The notes beneath the pieces are model-generated. The model was not told the origin of the DNA, did no database searches, and saw nothing but the letters and a program-made list of their open reading frames with translations. From the NCBI GenBank assembly GCA_021292165.1, contig CM037879.1, positions 22,241,817 to 22,305,816 of the forward strand: DNA of 64,000 bases, given 5' to 3'. A program made the translations under genes and the position numbers. Positions 50,495-61,379 of the stretch are shown here, piece after piece; position 1 is the stretch's first letter, and every line of letters begins with the position of its first letter. This stretch comes from Shinisaurus crocodilurus (Eukaryota > Chordata > Lepidosauria > Squamata > Shinisauridae).

Positions 50495-50994
50495 TAAATG
50501 CTGATGCCTTCAGCTCTTTCCCTGGCTCCCTTCACCCCCTCCAACCCTTAATTCATTGCACTGCTGCTACAATCTACTCCACAGCCCAACACTGCATTTT
50601 CCTGAAACAAAAAACCCCACACCCACTATGCCAAGAGAATGGATAACACTGGACTGCACTGCAGGGTTGTCATATGCTAACTCGGGGGCAGGTGGGGAGT
50701 TGTCAACCCTGCTCTGTAGTCTGGGCTATTTTGCAAGGCTGGAGTAACTCATGCTGCCACAGCCTGCTGCCTGCAAAATGTGTATAATATTGATGGCTTT
50801 TATCTGCAACAGCATCAGCAGGCTTTTTTCCTTTTCTTTCAAACTCAGGGGGGGAAAAACACATTTTTTCCTGAATTAGAAAGAATTCCTGACTTTGCTA
50901 CCTTTTGGGGGAAAGTGGATAGACAAACTATTGTCCAGCTACAAGTACAGTAAAATCCTGGATTCCTCAATTGTTTTCTATGGGGCAGCAATCA

Positions 50995-51104
50995 CTTCTC
51001 CACCAGGGAAGGCCAAACTAGGAAGTTGCTTCTCCAGACAACAGATGTTGTCAGCCATTGCTACAATTTCATTCATGAGCTAAAAAAAAACACTGAAAGG
51101 CGGG
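50995..51104 (+). repeat. Long direct repeat, left copy
   Basis: Begins CTTCTCCACCAGGGAAGGCC and ends CACTGAAAGGCGGG. It differs from the right copy by two substitutions and the length of an A run. Confidence 0.9.
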
Positions 51105-51713
51105 TGTGGCGTAACCCCACAATTCAGTTCCCTGGTGTATGTTTGCATTAGTATGTTTAGTGTGTCTAGAATGTTGAACTCAGTGGGTGTGGTTTGTGAT
51201 GTCTTGGAAAGGGTGGGGGAGGAGTATATAAGGAGTGTTTGAGTGATGTCAGAGGTAATTGAGTTAGTGTGTTATGGGAGAGTTGGGAGTTAGGTTGGAT
51301 TATTTGTGTCTTGTCAGGAGTTTTAAGAGAAATCAGTGCTTGTATGAGGAGTGAAAGAATTTAGAATTATAGGGACTTAGGTTAATTATGAAGTGTTTGG
51401 TGTAGGCAGGTTTAGAGTTATTTTCTGGAACTAAGATTTTGAGAATTAAACTTATTTTTATTTTGTTTGCTACCCAAATCCTACGTGTCAGCTTGGTGTT
51501 ATTAACCTGCATTACTTTTAAATCTACACACACACCTTTGTACCCACAGCATCATAAATTTAAAAATAGATCCTTCATAACCAGTATTAATCTTTTCCCT
51601 CATTAGTAGGGGAAAGGTTTCATTTGATCCTCCCCTCAGGTTTTTAAGTGTTGATGCTTAGCCTGAGAAGGGTTTATGTGCCTGGTCCTAAAGTGTAAAG
51701 GGCTGTGTTGTGG
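51105..51713 (+). mobile_element. LTR-like insert between long direct repeats
   Basis: Starts TGTGGCG directly after the left repeat. It has a TATA box (GTATATAAGG, about 51224-51233) and an ATTAAA at 51445-51450 before a T-rich stretch, an arrangement like an LTR ending near 51533 in CACACA. The remaining 180 bases up to 51713 are unclassified. No coding frame is present. Confidence 0.55.
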
Positions 51714-51819
51714 CTTCTCCACCAGGGAAGGCCAAACTAGGAAGTTCCTTCTCCAGACAACAGATGTTGTCAACCATTGCTACAATTTCATTCATGAGCT
51801 AAAAACACTGAAAGGCGGG
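51714..51819 (+). repeat. Long direct repeat, right copy
   Basis: 106 bp, about 98 percent identical to 50995-51104 by eye. Confidence 0.9.
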
Positions 51820-51904
51820 AACAGCTGATTTCTCATAAAACAAATGGGCATGATAGCGCCTGCGCATTTTGCCTTGTATCCCAGGTTCTACAAGTGTCAG
51901 ACCA

Positions 51905-52015
51905 GAGGTGGGGAAACTGTGGCCCTCCAGATGTTGTTGGACTCCAGCTCCCATGGTCAAAGATGATGGGAGCTGTAGTCCAACATCAGGAAGGTTTTAG
52001 GTTCCCTACCTGTGG
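51905..52015. mobile_element. hAT-like foldback MITE
   Basis: GGCCCTCCAGATGTTGTTGG and GCTGTAGTCCAACATCAGGA flank a short centre. Confidence 0.7.
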
Positions 52016-52394
52016 GCTAAATACTTGCTTTTCTAAATGAAAGCTGTTCATACAGGGATTATGGCTGACTGAGGGGGTGGCAACTGCTTCTGTGCCCCTC
52101 TCCTGCAGATGACCATGGAGGAGAACCATGCACATTGCTTTGAGCAACTTGAAGGAAAGGCAGGATAAAAACAGAATGATTAAAAAAAAATCATGACCAA
52201 TAACTCTGCGCCAATGGCAGTTTTCAATTGCTTACAGAAATTCAGGCTGTGCCACTCTACTATTTTTATGGCCAAATCCCCTCATCTCAATCTCTCCCTC
52301 ATGCCTTCCGACCTGTAGTTTTTTTTGTAGTTTGGTGAGGGTAGTTTTATAGGAGGGGAGGATATGCTGTTTTTTTCTCACCCTCTAATCTGGC

Positions 52395-52457
52395 CTTTCT
52401 ATCTGGACTAGAGAGGCCTTTGGTCTGATCCAGCATGGCTCTTCTTATGTTCTCCTC
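52395..52457 (+). repeat. L2 3' tip fragment
   Basis: GGACTAGAGAGGCCTTTGGT and CTGATCCAGCATGGCTCTTC. Confidence 0.65.
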
Positions 52458-52459
52458 AA

Positions 52460-53250
52460 TATTTAACCATAAACTGCATCCAAGTTGAGGCATTTCCCAG
52501 TTAGCCACTTGAGAAGGCTATACATTCGTAGGGACGTGTAGCCAGCTTTTTAGGTTTCTCTGTTCTTCAGACAAGTTGCTTACCTAATTTGTTGTATGAG
52601 CCTGTGCTCCCATATATTTTAATGCTTCTTTTTCAAGACCACAGCCCACAAATAAAATCAGGTTTTATACTTTTAATTTGCTTAGGAGAGGTTTGAGTAC
52701 AAATGTCAGCAAACCATGCACTGCTTACAGTCACATATTCCATCAGACATAAACACACACAATCACACTACAATTTTCTGAAGACAATCCAAAGATCTGT
52801 ATGGTGTAACTGTAGACGCTGAGTATATATGACATGATGGTTTCAGATCTTGTAGATGTTAAGTTGTTTTTCCATAGCCCACTTCAGCCAACAATAAAGA
52901 TACAGTTGTTATTATGCTGCACTTTTCTTTTAACAGACAATGCTCAGAGAAGGAGACATGCATTGACCATTCACACACATTCAGACCTGAAGACTCCGAA
53001 ATACGGTGCAATATGCCAGCCTGACCACTTGGGTGAACTTGGTTATAGGTCAGAAGCAGCATTAATGCATTCATAGCAGTATGCCAACCTCTAAAATTGT
53101 AGCAGAACATTCTACAGATTTTAGCTCAGAAGTTGTAATTTTAAACATGATATTTTCCTATGAGATAAAACATTAATCCACCTGAAAAAAAGATGCAATG
53201 AAGTTGAGGTAAACTTCACTATAACCCAATGCTAGACCATCCCATCCCAT
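52460..53250. other. AT-rich unique DNA, no gene recognised
   Basis: No repeat or coding signal recognised. It could include part of a long 3' untranslated region of an upstream neighbour, but nothing proves it. Confidence 0.3.
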
Positions 53251-53580
53251 AATGTAGCCCCAGGGGTGGGGGGGGAATTTGGTGGGCAACACTGCTCTCC
53301 CCGGAACCTACCATGGTCCACACCCCTCCCCCATTGGTGGAAATCACCACATCGCCACTGGATTCCCAGTGGAATCATGCTCCCCCAAGCCTGACAAACA
53401 GCTCTGGTGGGAATCCAGTGGTGCTGTGACAGTAGGAGACCTAACAGGGCCACAAAAAACCCCATGGGGGGGCCATACGTGGCCCATGGGCCACGTGTTC
53501 CCCCCCTGCCGATGTAGCCAATAGAAAATATATCAAAGGAGTAGATTCACATGTGTCCTTAATAGTCTATCTGCATAGTG

Positions 53581-53697
53581 CAGTGTTCTCCAACCTTGGG
53601 TCCCCAGATGTTTTTGACCTACAAAGCTACTGCTGGCTGGGGCATGCTGGGAGTTGTAGGCCAAAAACATCTGGGGACCCAAGGTTGGAGAACACTG
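53581..53697. mobile_element. hAT-like foldback MITE, left arm shortened
   Basis: CAGTGTTCTCCAACCTTGGG and the perfect inverse at the right end. Flanks GCATAGTG and GCATAGCA match at six of eight bases. Confidence 0.85.
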
Positions 53698-54244
53698 GCA
53701 TAGCATCTTGCCTGTCGGACACATCCAACAGCTCTGCTCTGTCATATCCACTGAGGGAAAGAGGGGGAAGTTCCATTTTTAATACGATCTCCAGTCAACT
53801 AAGATAATCCACCATGAAAAGACAAGGTGGGGAAAGTTCCTGACAGGGAGAAGGGGGGATGTCTCCATTTGCTGTTTCCCATCCCAGGAGCAGTCATCTG
53901 TTTCCTAAATGAGGCCCTGTGCCTTCATCAATTCCATAACAGGCAGAAATTCAACGGATGTAACCCACATTCTGAGAAAGCCACACCAGTTGAATTTCTG
54001 TTTGCCATGCAGCTGCTGAAGGCACAAAGTCACTGTCAGGGGGAAAGGGTGGCAAAATTACTTCTTTGTACGATTGCCTTTCCTGTTTCCCTCTGTGGCC
54101 ATTTCTTACCTTTTCATGTTTCAAAACTGCTTTTGAGACGTCAGTTGAAACCCAAACTGTGGTGTAAATGGGATGATACAAAGGTAATGTTGGTTATCAC
54201 TGGAAACACTCTGAGGTGGTAACAGAGGTAACCCTTGGAGTAAC

Positions 54245-54342
54245 AGGGCAATCCTACGCATGTTTATTTCAGAAGCAAGTTTCACTGTGTTCAGTGGAAC
54301 TTACGTACTCCCCAGTAAATAGAATTGCAGCCTAAGCCTGCA
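54245..54342. mobile_element. Short MITE, CAGAAGTAAGTCC family
   Basis: GGGCAATCCTACGCATGTTT and TAGAATTGCAGCC ends around a TTCAGTGGAACTTACG centre. Confidence 0.65.
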
Positions 54343-54868
54343 GTCCTGTACACGCACTTCAGTTCAATAGTGCTTCTTTCTCAGTATCCAAAGGTGTCCA
54401 TCCACCAGCAGAACTGGACATTGTTGGCAGAACTGATGCCCCCCCCATAGCACACCCCCCAAGTCTCTGCTCCGGAGGGTTGATGGACTTTGCAGAGCAG
54501 ATGGGGAAATGAGAGGGTGCGGGGGGGGGGGGGAGAGGAAGGGGGTGTCTGCTCGCACAGTGTTGAATATAGCTGCTTACAAAAATGAGGGGGGGGGGGA
54601 GGATGACACACACAAATAATGTTCCTTGCTTGAAAGGATTGCACAATTGGTTCAGAAAGGCTCATTTCAAATTCAAACTACAGTTATCATGATGCTAGAT
54701 CAATTTGTAATAGGAAACCCTGGCGTTTCTTCAGTGCCAAAAAATGCACACACACCACGGCCACAACCAGTAATGTTGAACCAATTTCTCTTAAGGACAA
54801 CTTGCTCACCGATACTGACCTTCCTCTGCAATGCACACTTGCAGGAGAATGTTGGTATACTTTACAGC

Positions 54869-55006
54869 AGGGGTGGGCAGAAAGTAGATCTCCAGATGTT
54901 TTGGACTTCCATCTCCCTAGCATTCCTGACCATTGGTCATGCTGGCAAGGGCTTCTGGGATTTGAAGTCCTAAACTTCTGGAGAGCTACCGTCTGCCTAC
55001 CCCTGC
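54869..55006. mobile_element. hAT-like foldback MITE
   Basis: CAGGGGTGGGCAG and CTGCCTACCCCTG termini. Flanks CTTTACAG and CTTTATGG match at six of eight bases. Confidence 0.75.
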
Positions 55007-55089
55007 TTTATGGTATGCTCTCAGTTCACATGTGGTGACCGTTTGGTCCAGAACAACAACAGGGAAGAACTCTAATCATGAAAAGAAAA

Positions 55090-55800
55090 ACTAGTGACAA
55101 AGTCACAATAGTGCCTATTTATTGTGTTCTTTGCCTGCCCAACATTTCAGAGAAGTCACCTTCATTTGGGGCTGCCTGCAATTTCTCAAAATATACCAAG
55201 TTTTAAAACTCTCTTACATAAAAGCCATACAACATACAGCAAAACAAAACCATGAAATATTTAGTTGCTCAAGCAGATTCAAGTAGTGAAGGCAAGAAGT
55301 GTTTTTTGTTTTGTTTAGGGTTCTTTTTAACTTTGGAGGATGGTTTTACGTTTTTTGTAACAGAATGGTATTCTTATTTGGTATTACAGCCTTTTTTCCT
55401 TTTGCAAGGAACCCAAGGTGGCTTACACAGTCCTCCTCCTCTCCATTTTATCCTCCCAACAACCCTGTGAGGCAGGTTAGGCTGAGAGTCAGTGACTGGC
55501 CCAAAGTCACCCAGTGAACTTCATGGCTGAGTGGGGACTAGAACCTGGATCTCCCAAGTCCCAGTCCTACACTCTCACCACTACACCACACTGGCTCTCA
55601 CATAATTGCATATGTAGATGTGAATGTATTTACATGGTTTCTTTGTGCTGCATGTTGTATGGCTTTTCTGTAAGAGAGTTTTTACACTTGCATATGATGT
55701 GATATTGCTGGCAGATCCTGAAGGAGGAGTGTTTTCTCTGTAACGTCGGGTGAGCAAAGCACACAATAAATAGGCACTGTTGTGAGTTCATCACTTGCTT
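55090..55800. repeat. Diverged inverted repeat with a SINE in the spacer
   Basis: Arms about 55090-55258 and 55625-55800 are inverted over about 170 bases. Shared blocks are AGTGCCTATTTATTGTGT and AAAAGCCATACAACATACAGC-type sequence. The SINE at 55391-55601 lies between the arms. Confidence 0.8.
55391..55601 (-). mobile_element. tRNA-derived SINE
   Basis: Reversed copy: TTTTTCCTTTTGCAAGGAAC tail, GTGAGGCAGGTTAGGCTGAG body, ACCACACTGGCTCTCA head. Confidence 0.82.
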
Positions 55801-55809
55801 TTCTTTTCG

Positions 55810-57120
55810 ACAGTATGGTCCAACAGGCCTGGCCAATTTCCTGCAGGAACTGAGTGCACACCCTAGAATATAGCCCAGTATCCTCTGCAACACACTGGAG
55901 TTCCATGGCTGATAAGGTGATGTGTGGGAAGGGTTCCCTGAAGATAAAATGTTTAACTGGGCTTATTCTTCAGAGAGCAGATCCATATTTAAACTGCTAT
56001 GTAGGAATTCCTCAAGGCCACAACTCAAAATAGTAGGCGCTCAAACAACAGGAAGTGCTCTGAACCACGGTCAATCCCCACTTGAGTTAATCCTTTTTTC
56101 AACCTCCTTTCAGAGTAGGCCTCCTCAGGCAGTTAAAGCAACACTGTGCCAACCAACCTAAAATCACACAAAGCAAAGTCACGTCAACAAGGATTGCACT
56201 AAATATGCGATATAAGACAGAAAACACCACCATTTACTAACTTGAAAAGGTGTTGGTGTCCAGTTATCAGTACTGACTTCTTCATGAAATGGTTGGGCTT
56301 TCCCTCTATTTATTTAAAACTGGGCAACATGTCTCTACACCAAGATATGGAGAAGGACGCAAAGCACCAATTTTTATTTTTGTTGGTGGGAAACTGATGC
56401 ATCAAGTCTTAGGTTGATTCACACACCTAGTCACAAACTCACTCTGTATTTAAAACCATCTTCCTTGTCAATATCTACTGTACAACATTCAGTCATTTTA
56501 TGGAACAAATATACATGATATCTGCACTGAGAATATGGGTATTTACACCCTGGTACTTGAATTCATTCTACACTTATTGCTTTGAAGGTTTGCTCAGCAG
56601 ACCACCAATTCCTAAATTTTGTTGGAAAAATCTGCTAGCAGATGGGTTTTGACAACATAATGAACTCCAGTATATGATTCCACCACACTATAAAGGGCAC
56701 ACAAATCAGTTACAGTATAGAAAATACATACCCAAATATCCGAAGAGGCCAAACACATAATTGTCTTATAATGAAATACAGCCCTTTTAAGAGAGATTTT
56801 TTTTAAAAAAATTATATGTGCTATGTTAGTGTTCCTAAACAAGGCTTTCCCACAGTTCATTACAAAACAAAAAACCAAACCAAAACAAAAAAGATCCTTC
56901 ATAGCTAATGGACAGAAATTCCAATTCTGCAAGTTTACCATTTTAAAATACTTTCTTGCTATTCGGCATTTGTGAAACTCTTTCACAATGTTATTCCACG
57001 CCTGATGGTTTGTTTGCTGCCTTCTTCCATACAAAGTCAAGAATGTTTCAGGAGCTGCTCAAAGTCTGGTGAAACTTTCATCATCCAAAGCTCTATTATC
57101 CACTTCTCTTACTTTCAAGA
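55810..57120. other. AT-rich unique DNA, no gene recognised
   Basis: The 142-codon frame on the minus strand at 56612-57040 has no recognisable motif. No repeats identified. Confidence 0.35.
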
Positions 57121-57125
57121 ATTAA

Positions 57126-57214
57126 CAGTACAATCCTATGTATGTCTACTCAGAAGTGAGGCCCATTGAGTTCAATGGGACTTACTCCCAGGTAAGAGTG
57201 GATAGGATTGCAGC
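57126..57214. mobile_element. Short MITE, CAGAAGTAAGTCC family
   Basis: CAATCCTATGTATGTCTACT and GATAGGATTGCAGCC ends, with TTCAATGGGACTTACTCCCA inside. It abuts the next foldback element. Confidence 0.75.
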
Positions 57215-57352
57215 CTAAAGGTGCAATCCTATGCAAGTTTAGAGAGAGCGAAAAGGCCTACAACTCCCAGCATGCCCCAGCCAGCTATGCTGGCTGGGAC
57301 ATGCTGGAAGTTGTAGGCCTTTTCTCTCTCTCAACTTGCATAGGATTGTGTC
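57215..57352. mobile_element. Foldback MITE, GTGCAATCCTATGCA family
   Basis: AAGGTGCAATCCTATGCAAG and CTTGCATAGGATTGTGTCCTT ends. Arms contain AAGGCCTACAACTCCCAGCA and its inverse. It is the best preserved copy of the family here. Confidence 0.88.
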
Positions 57353-57841
57353 CTTAGAGAACTTTGTATCCCATTGTCACGTCAATGCAATCATATAAAC
57401 ATAGGCTGCCCACCCAAGTCATCTCAGTGGTAGATTATTCAAATATACTTGATGCCTTTAAACTATTTTGAATAAATGAAGTTGCATTGCAAGTTCTTTG
57501 CCTATAAAAAGGATTCAATGCAAATAATCCATATTCCAAGAAAAGTTTAACAATTTCATCCATAGTTCACATCTTTCCTCCTTAGCCACTGAAATAATAC
57601 TTTACAGATAATTTTATTAAAGGGGTGTGTGTGTCCAGATAATGAATGGTACAACATATGTGGTGTTAGCAAGAGGCTGACAGTGGTAAATGTCAATGAA
57701 TGGAAAAGTATATTTTAAAATGTTTAAATGAAGATACCAACAATACAGCATCAACTGACAGAAAAATAAAGCAAGAGACATAACCCTAAAGCAGGGATGA
57801 TAACTGCAGGAGGTCCAGGGGGCTGAGAGGAAACACAAATA

Positions 57842-57995
57842 CGCTGGCTCAGCTTGTCTGAGCGTGGAAAGCTAAGCAGGGTCAAGCCTGGTTATTACTT
57901 GGATGGGAGACCCCTCCTCTAGTTTCCTGCATTGAGCAGGGGGTTGGACTCAATGGCCTTGTAGGCCCCTTCCAACTCTATGATCTATGAAATGG
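57842..57995 (+). mobile_element. 5S-rRNA-derived SINE with CR1-like tail
   Basis: GAAAGCTAAGCAGGGTCAAG and GGTTATTACTTGGATGGGAG match the 5S rRNA internal promoter region. GGGTTGGACTCAATGGCCTT and CTTCCAACTCTATGATCTAT form the tail. Confidence 0.87.
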
Positions 57996-57997
57996 GA

Positions 57998-58125
57998 GGG
58001 AGCTATTGCTCCTGTATCCTGCTTGTGGACATCCCCCAGGCATCTGGTTGACCACTGTGGCAACAGAATGCTGGACTAAATGGGCCTTTGGTCTGACCCA
58101 CCATAGTTCTTCTTACATTCTTATG
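57998..58125 (+). mobile_element. L2 3' end fragment
   Basis: GCATCTGGTTGACCACTGTG, AACAGAATGCTGGACTAAAT and TCTTCTTACATTCTTA. It directly follows the 5S-derived SINE. Confidence 0.75.
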
Positions 58126-58129
58126 TGGC

Positions 58130-59105
58130 CCTGGAAAGCCACTGCCAATCAGTCTAATTCTGGGCTAGACAAATAGCCTGATCTGTTATGTGACATCTTT
58201 CTATGTTCCTTAGCAAGGCAAGTCAATGAGGAAATTATTCCCTGAAGGTAGGAAAGTTTAGCCACCACTGCCCTTGGATTGCTTGGGGAGAAGGCAGTGT
58301 TTCCACCATTTTATCTCAGGAGCCACAGATAAACATTTTCCATTAAGGGAGGAAGCCATACCTCCGTAGAGGAGAACACTGGCAATGCAGATGAATAGCT
58401 TGAGATGGTAGGCCCAATCCACAATCCAACCAAGATTTGCCAAACAAGCAGGAAAATAAAAAGGTTGGTTTGGCCTGCTCCTCCACCTTTAACTAGAGTT
58501 GATTTGCAGAAATCAGCAGATGAAGCATTTTACAACATAGGGATACGCTTCTTCAAGCTGCGACTAAAGGCCCAAGAACAAGGTCTAGATAAAAGTTGGT
58601 GACCCCAACTCCAGCTAAGCCAAAGCATTTGCATTTAGTCCCAGAGACGTGCCACATTAATCTGAATACTTTGGAAGCACCTTTGTGCTATTGAAGGACT
58701 TGCAATTGTGTCACCCGGACAAAGATTTTATTGAAACTCTTCGGGTGACTTAACAGGTTTCATAAAATGTCAAAGACATGCTTCTGTAGCTACATTTGCT
58801 ATGGCACTATGCTAAGAGTTAAAGATAGAGTTAATGCCTGCTCAGCCTGCCAAAGCAAGTATCAGTTAATGTTTGCTTAAAGACTCTACTGTGGCCAGAC
58901 CCAAAGGCTGAGCGATCCCATGCCTGAAGGGACATTATTTGCAAGCATGTCATTAGGCCAAAATTATACCAGCATGTTCTGTGCCCATCCAAGCTAGCTA
59001 GCCAGAAGCCTGAAATCTGAGGCGTGCATTTTCTATGAGGTACCTACCGGTATATTTATTTCACTTGCATGCAAACCATTGCCTTACAACAATGATGGGG
59101 CATCA
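58130..59105. other. Unique DNA, no gene recognised
   Basis: No open frame above about 65 codons and no familiar repeat. Confidence 0.35.
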
Positions 59106-59111
59106 CACCCG

Positions 59112-59262
59112 CAGCCCTAATTTTATGCATGTTTACTAGGTTATAAATCCTACTGGGTTCAATGGGATCTCCTCCCAAGTAAGTATACATAGGACTACAG
59201 CCTTAAAGCATGGTCCTAAGCATGTTTACTCAGAAGTCAGTATGAGTACAATAGGACTTACT
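59112..59262. mobile_element. Two adjacent short MITEs, CAGAAGTAAGTCC family
   Basis: One copy runs to about 59208 (ends ACTACAGCC). A second partial copy begins GGTCCTAAGCATGTTTACTC. Confidence 0.6.
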
Positions 59263-59270
59263 CCTTAATG

Positions 59271-59605
59271 TAGGGGTGCAGAACCCCTTTCAGCCTGAGG
59301 GCCAAATTCCATTTTGGTGAATCTCTCGGGGGCTGCATTCCCATGGTGGGCGGGGCTGAAGGCAAAGGAGGGCCGGGCCAAAAATACTAGCATATTTTAG
59401 CTTAAAAGCTCTCACTGCCAGTAACTAAGCCTTAGGAGAGGGATTTCAACCTTTTAGAATGGGGGGAAAAACTGCCCCAAACCAAGAAATCTCCAAATGA
59501 TTGGTGGTTGGGGGAAAAGGGTAGGGAGAGGGGGAGAGGACATAGGCTGCTGGGAAACCCTGGAAGGACAGATTTGCCCTCCGGGCTTTAGTTCCTGCAC
59601 CCCTG
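59271..59605. mobile_element. hAT MITE, CAGGGGT family, exact target duplication
   Basis: Termini TAGGGGTGCAGAACC and TTCCTGCACCCCTG. The 8-bp duplication CCTTAATG is exact (59263-59270 and 59606-59613). It is the cleanest member of this family in the window. Confidence 0.9.
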
Positions 59606-60283
59606 CCTTAATGAGTTCGCTTCGGATTGCCATCCTAGAATCCCTGAGAATTTGTTATCCAAACCACCCTTTCTAACCACAACAGGCAGAGCAAACTCTT
59701 ACTGGATGGGTTTGCTATGGCTCATAATTATGTCCTCCACTCCTAATAGAAAGGTCATCTGGTCAAAACTATCTAAGCTGGTATGCTCCTCCACTTGTAA
59801 GCAGCTTAATTTCACTCACTTCTCACATTTTAAAAAATTGTCCAACACCTTTGAACTAAACTATTTTAGCATGCAACTTGCAATGATATTTGGAAATGAC
59901 AATGTCTTCATAACGCATAATAGTTTATATAGTCTATTGCGACTTCCTGTATATTAAACCTAAGGCTGTGATCCCAAGTACCCATACATGAAGTAGGTTC
60001 CACTGAAATCAACTGAACTTATTTCTAAGTAAATACTTATAGGATTGGGGTATATGTTTGCAGTCAGCATCTCTTCTCCTACCAAAAATTCTGAAGACAC
60101 CACGAATGCAACATAGACTACACATGAGATCTAAATTATTTAGCCTATCTCTTGGGTTACTAAGAGACCAAAATTCCTGCATTAAACAAGTTCTAATATG
60201 CTTTTTTCCCCTACTGTACTCACTTACTTGCACATAAATAGGTTTATTATTGAATCCGGAGCTCTTAAAAAGGTAGACTGCCA

Positions 60284-60285
<2 letters not shown>

Positions 60286-60322
<37 letters not shown>
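60286..60322 (+). repeat. AAT microsatellite
   Basis: About twelve AAT units. Confidence 0.92.
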
Positions 60323-60324
<2 letters not shown>

Positions 60325-60374
60325 CCTAAAATACAATTATTCATTTTTGATGGGATATTTTCTGTGGATCCCAT

Positions 60375-60455
60375 AGGGCTGCATCCCGTGTTAGTACAAC
60401 TTAAGTCTCATTCAATGGGTCTACTCTAAGTAGGACTAAGATTGGATATAGCCCA
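60375..60455. repeat. Short foldback repeat, ATTGGATACAGCC family
   Basis: GGGCTGCATCCCGTGTTAGT and ACTAAGATTGGATATAGCCC. A relative is at 60715-60800. Confidence 0.6.
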
Positions 60456-60714
60456 TATATTGTTGCCATTTATGAATATCCAAAAATGTTTCAGAGAGAT
60501 AATGAGGGGCAAAAAGCCTACCTACCCTGCATAAGTCACAAATTGTGTCACATTCTGAAACATCCCGAGAAAATCTCAGTTGTAATGTCAAGAGAGAGAA
60601 AACAGAAAATAGATTTTATCAGCTGTTTTGCAATACCAGCTTTAAAAATAAACCAAAAAAATGGCCTTGATTGGCCTTATTTTGGCTGACCATAAACTCA
60701 TATACCCCCTTGGT

Positions 60715-60800
60715 TTGTATTCAATGTTAGTCTAACTTAAGTGCCATTCATTTCAATAGGTCTACTCTAAATAGGACTAATATTGGATACAAGCCATTGT
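60715..60800. repeat. Short foldback repeat, ATTGGATACAGCC family
   Basis: GTATTCAATGTTAGTCTAAC and ACTAATATTGGATACAAGCC are inverted ends. Confidence 0.65.
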
Positions 60801-61012
60801 CAGCCCTAGCTTTAGAGGAAGATCAGTGTCACAAAGGGATGGATGGCATCAGACAAGACTAATCCACCCCTGAAGTGGGCTGTCAGGAAGTCTCCTTGAC
60901 ACAGCCATCTCTCCCCCTACACCCCTCTTGCCTCTGGGTTGGCAACTGGTATTCCTCAGGGTGCTGGATTTGAGCCTGGGGCCTCCAGTTGCTGACTGCC
61001 AACACGCACAAT

Positions 61013-61375
61013 GACCTGGTTCGCACAGAACGCTAAGCCCCTGTGGGTTAATTAACCTGTGGGGCTTTGTTGTGGTGCATGCTGGCCACCATTTTGAATA
61101 TGCAAGCTGCGGTGTGCACACATCGTGACTTGCTGTGTTGTGTAAACCTGGTTAGTGTGGGTTATGCAAGGGTTAAAAAATATGGGTTGTTCTAGGGTTA
61201 TCTTGAGAGTTGTTTAACCCTCACATAACCCATGCCACTCGAGTTCGTACAACATGACAGGCCACGGTGTGTGCGCGCCACAGCTTACATATTCAAAATG
61301 GCCGCCAGCACACATTGCAAAGCCCCACAGATTAATTAATCCACAGTGGCTTAGCATTACATGAGAACCGGCCCA
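61013..61375. mobile_element. Large foldback MITE
   Basis: Arms CTGGTTCGCACAGAACGCTAA and the inverse of TTAGCATTACATGAGAACCG enclose further inverted blocks (GTGGGTTAATTAACCTGTGG against AGATTAATTAATCCACAGTG, and CACCATTTTGAATATG against CATATTCAAAATGGCC). No open frame. Confidence 0.8.
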
Positions 61376-61379
61376 CCCT

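Noticed and set aside
56612..57040. 142-codon minus-strand frame
   Set aside because: It contains poly-lysine and poly-phenylalanine runs from AT-rich DNA and no conserved block.
57842..57995. Functional 5S rRNA gene
   Set aside because: Only the middle of 5S is present, the 5' and 3' ends are absent, and it runs into a CR1-like tail.
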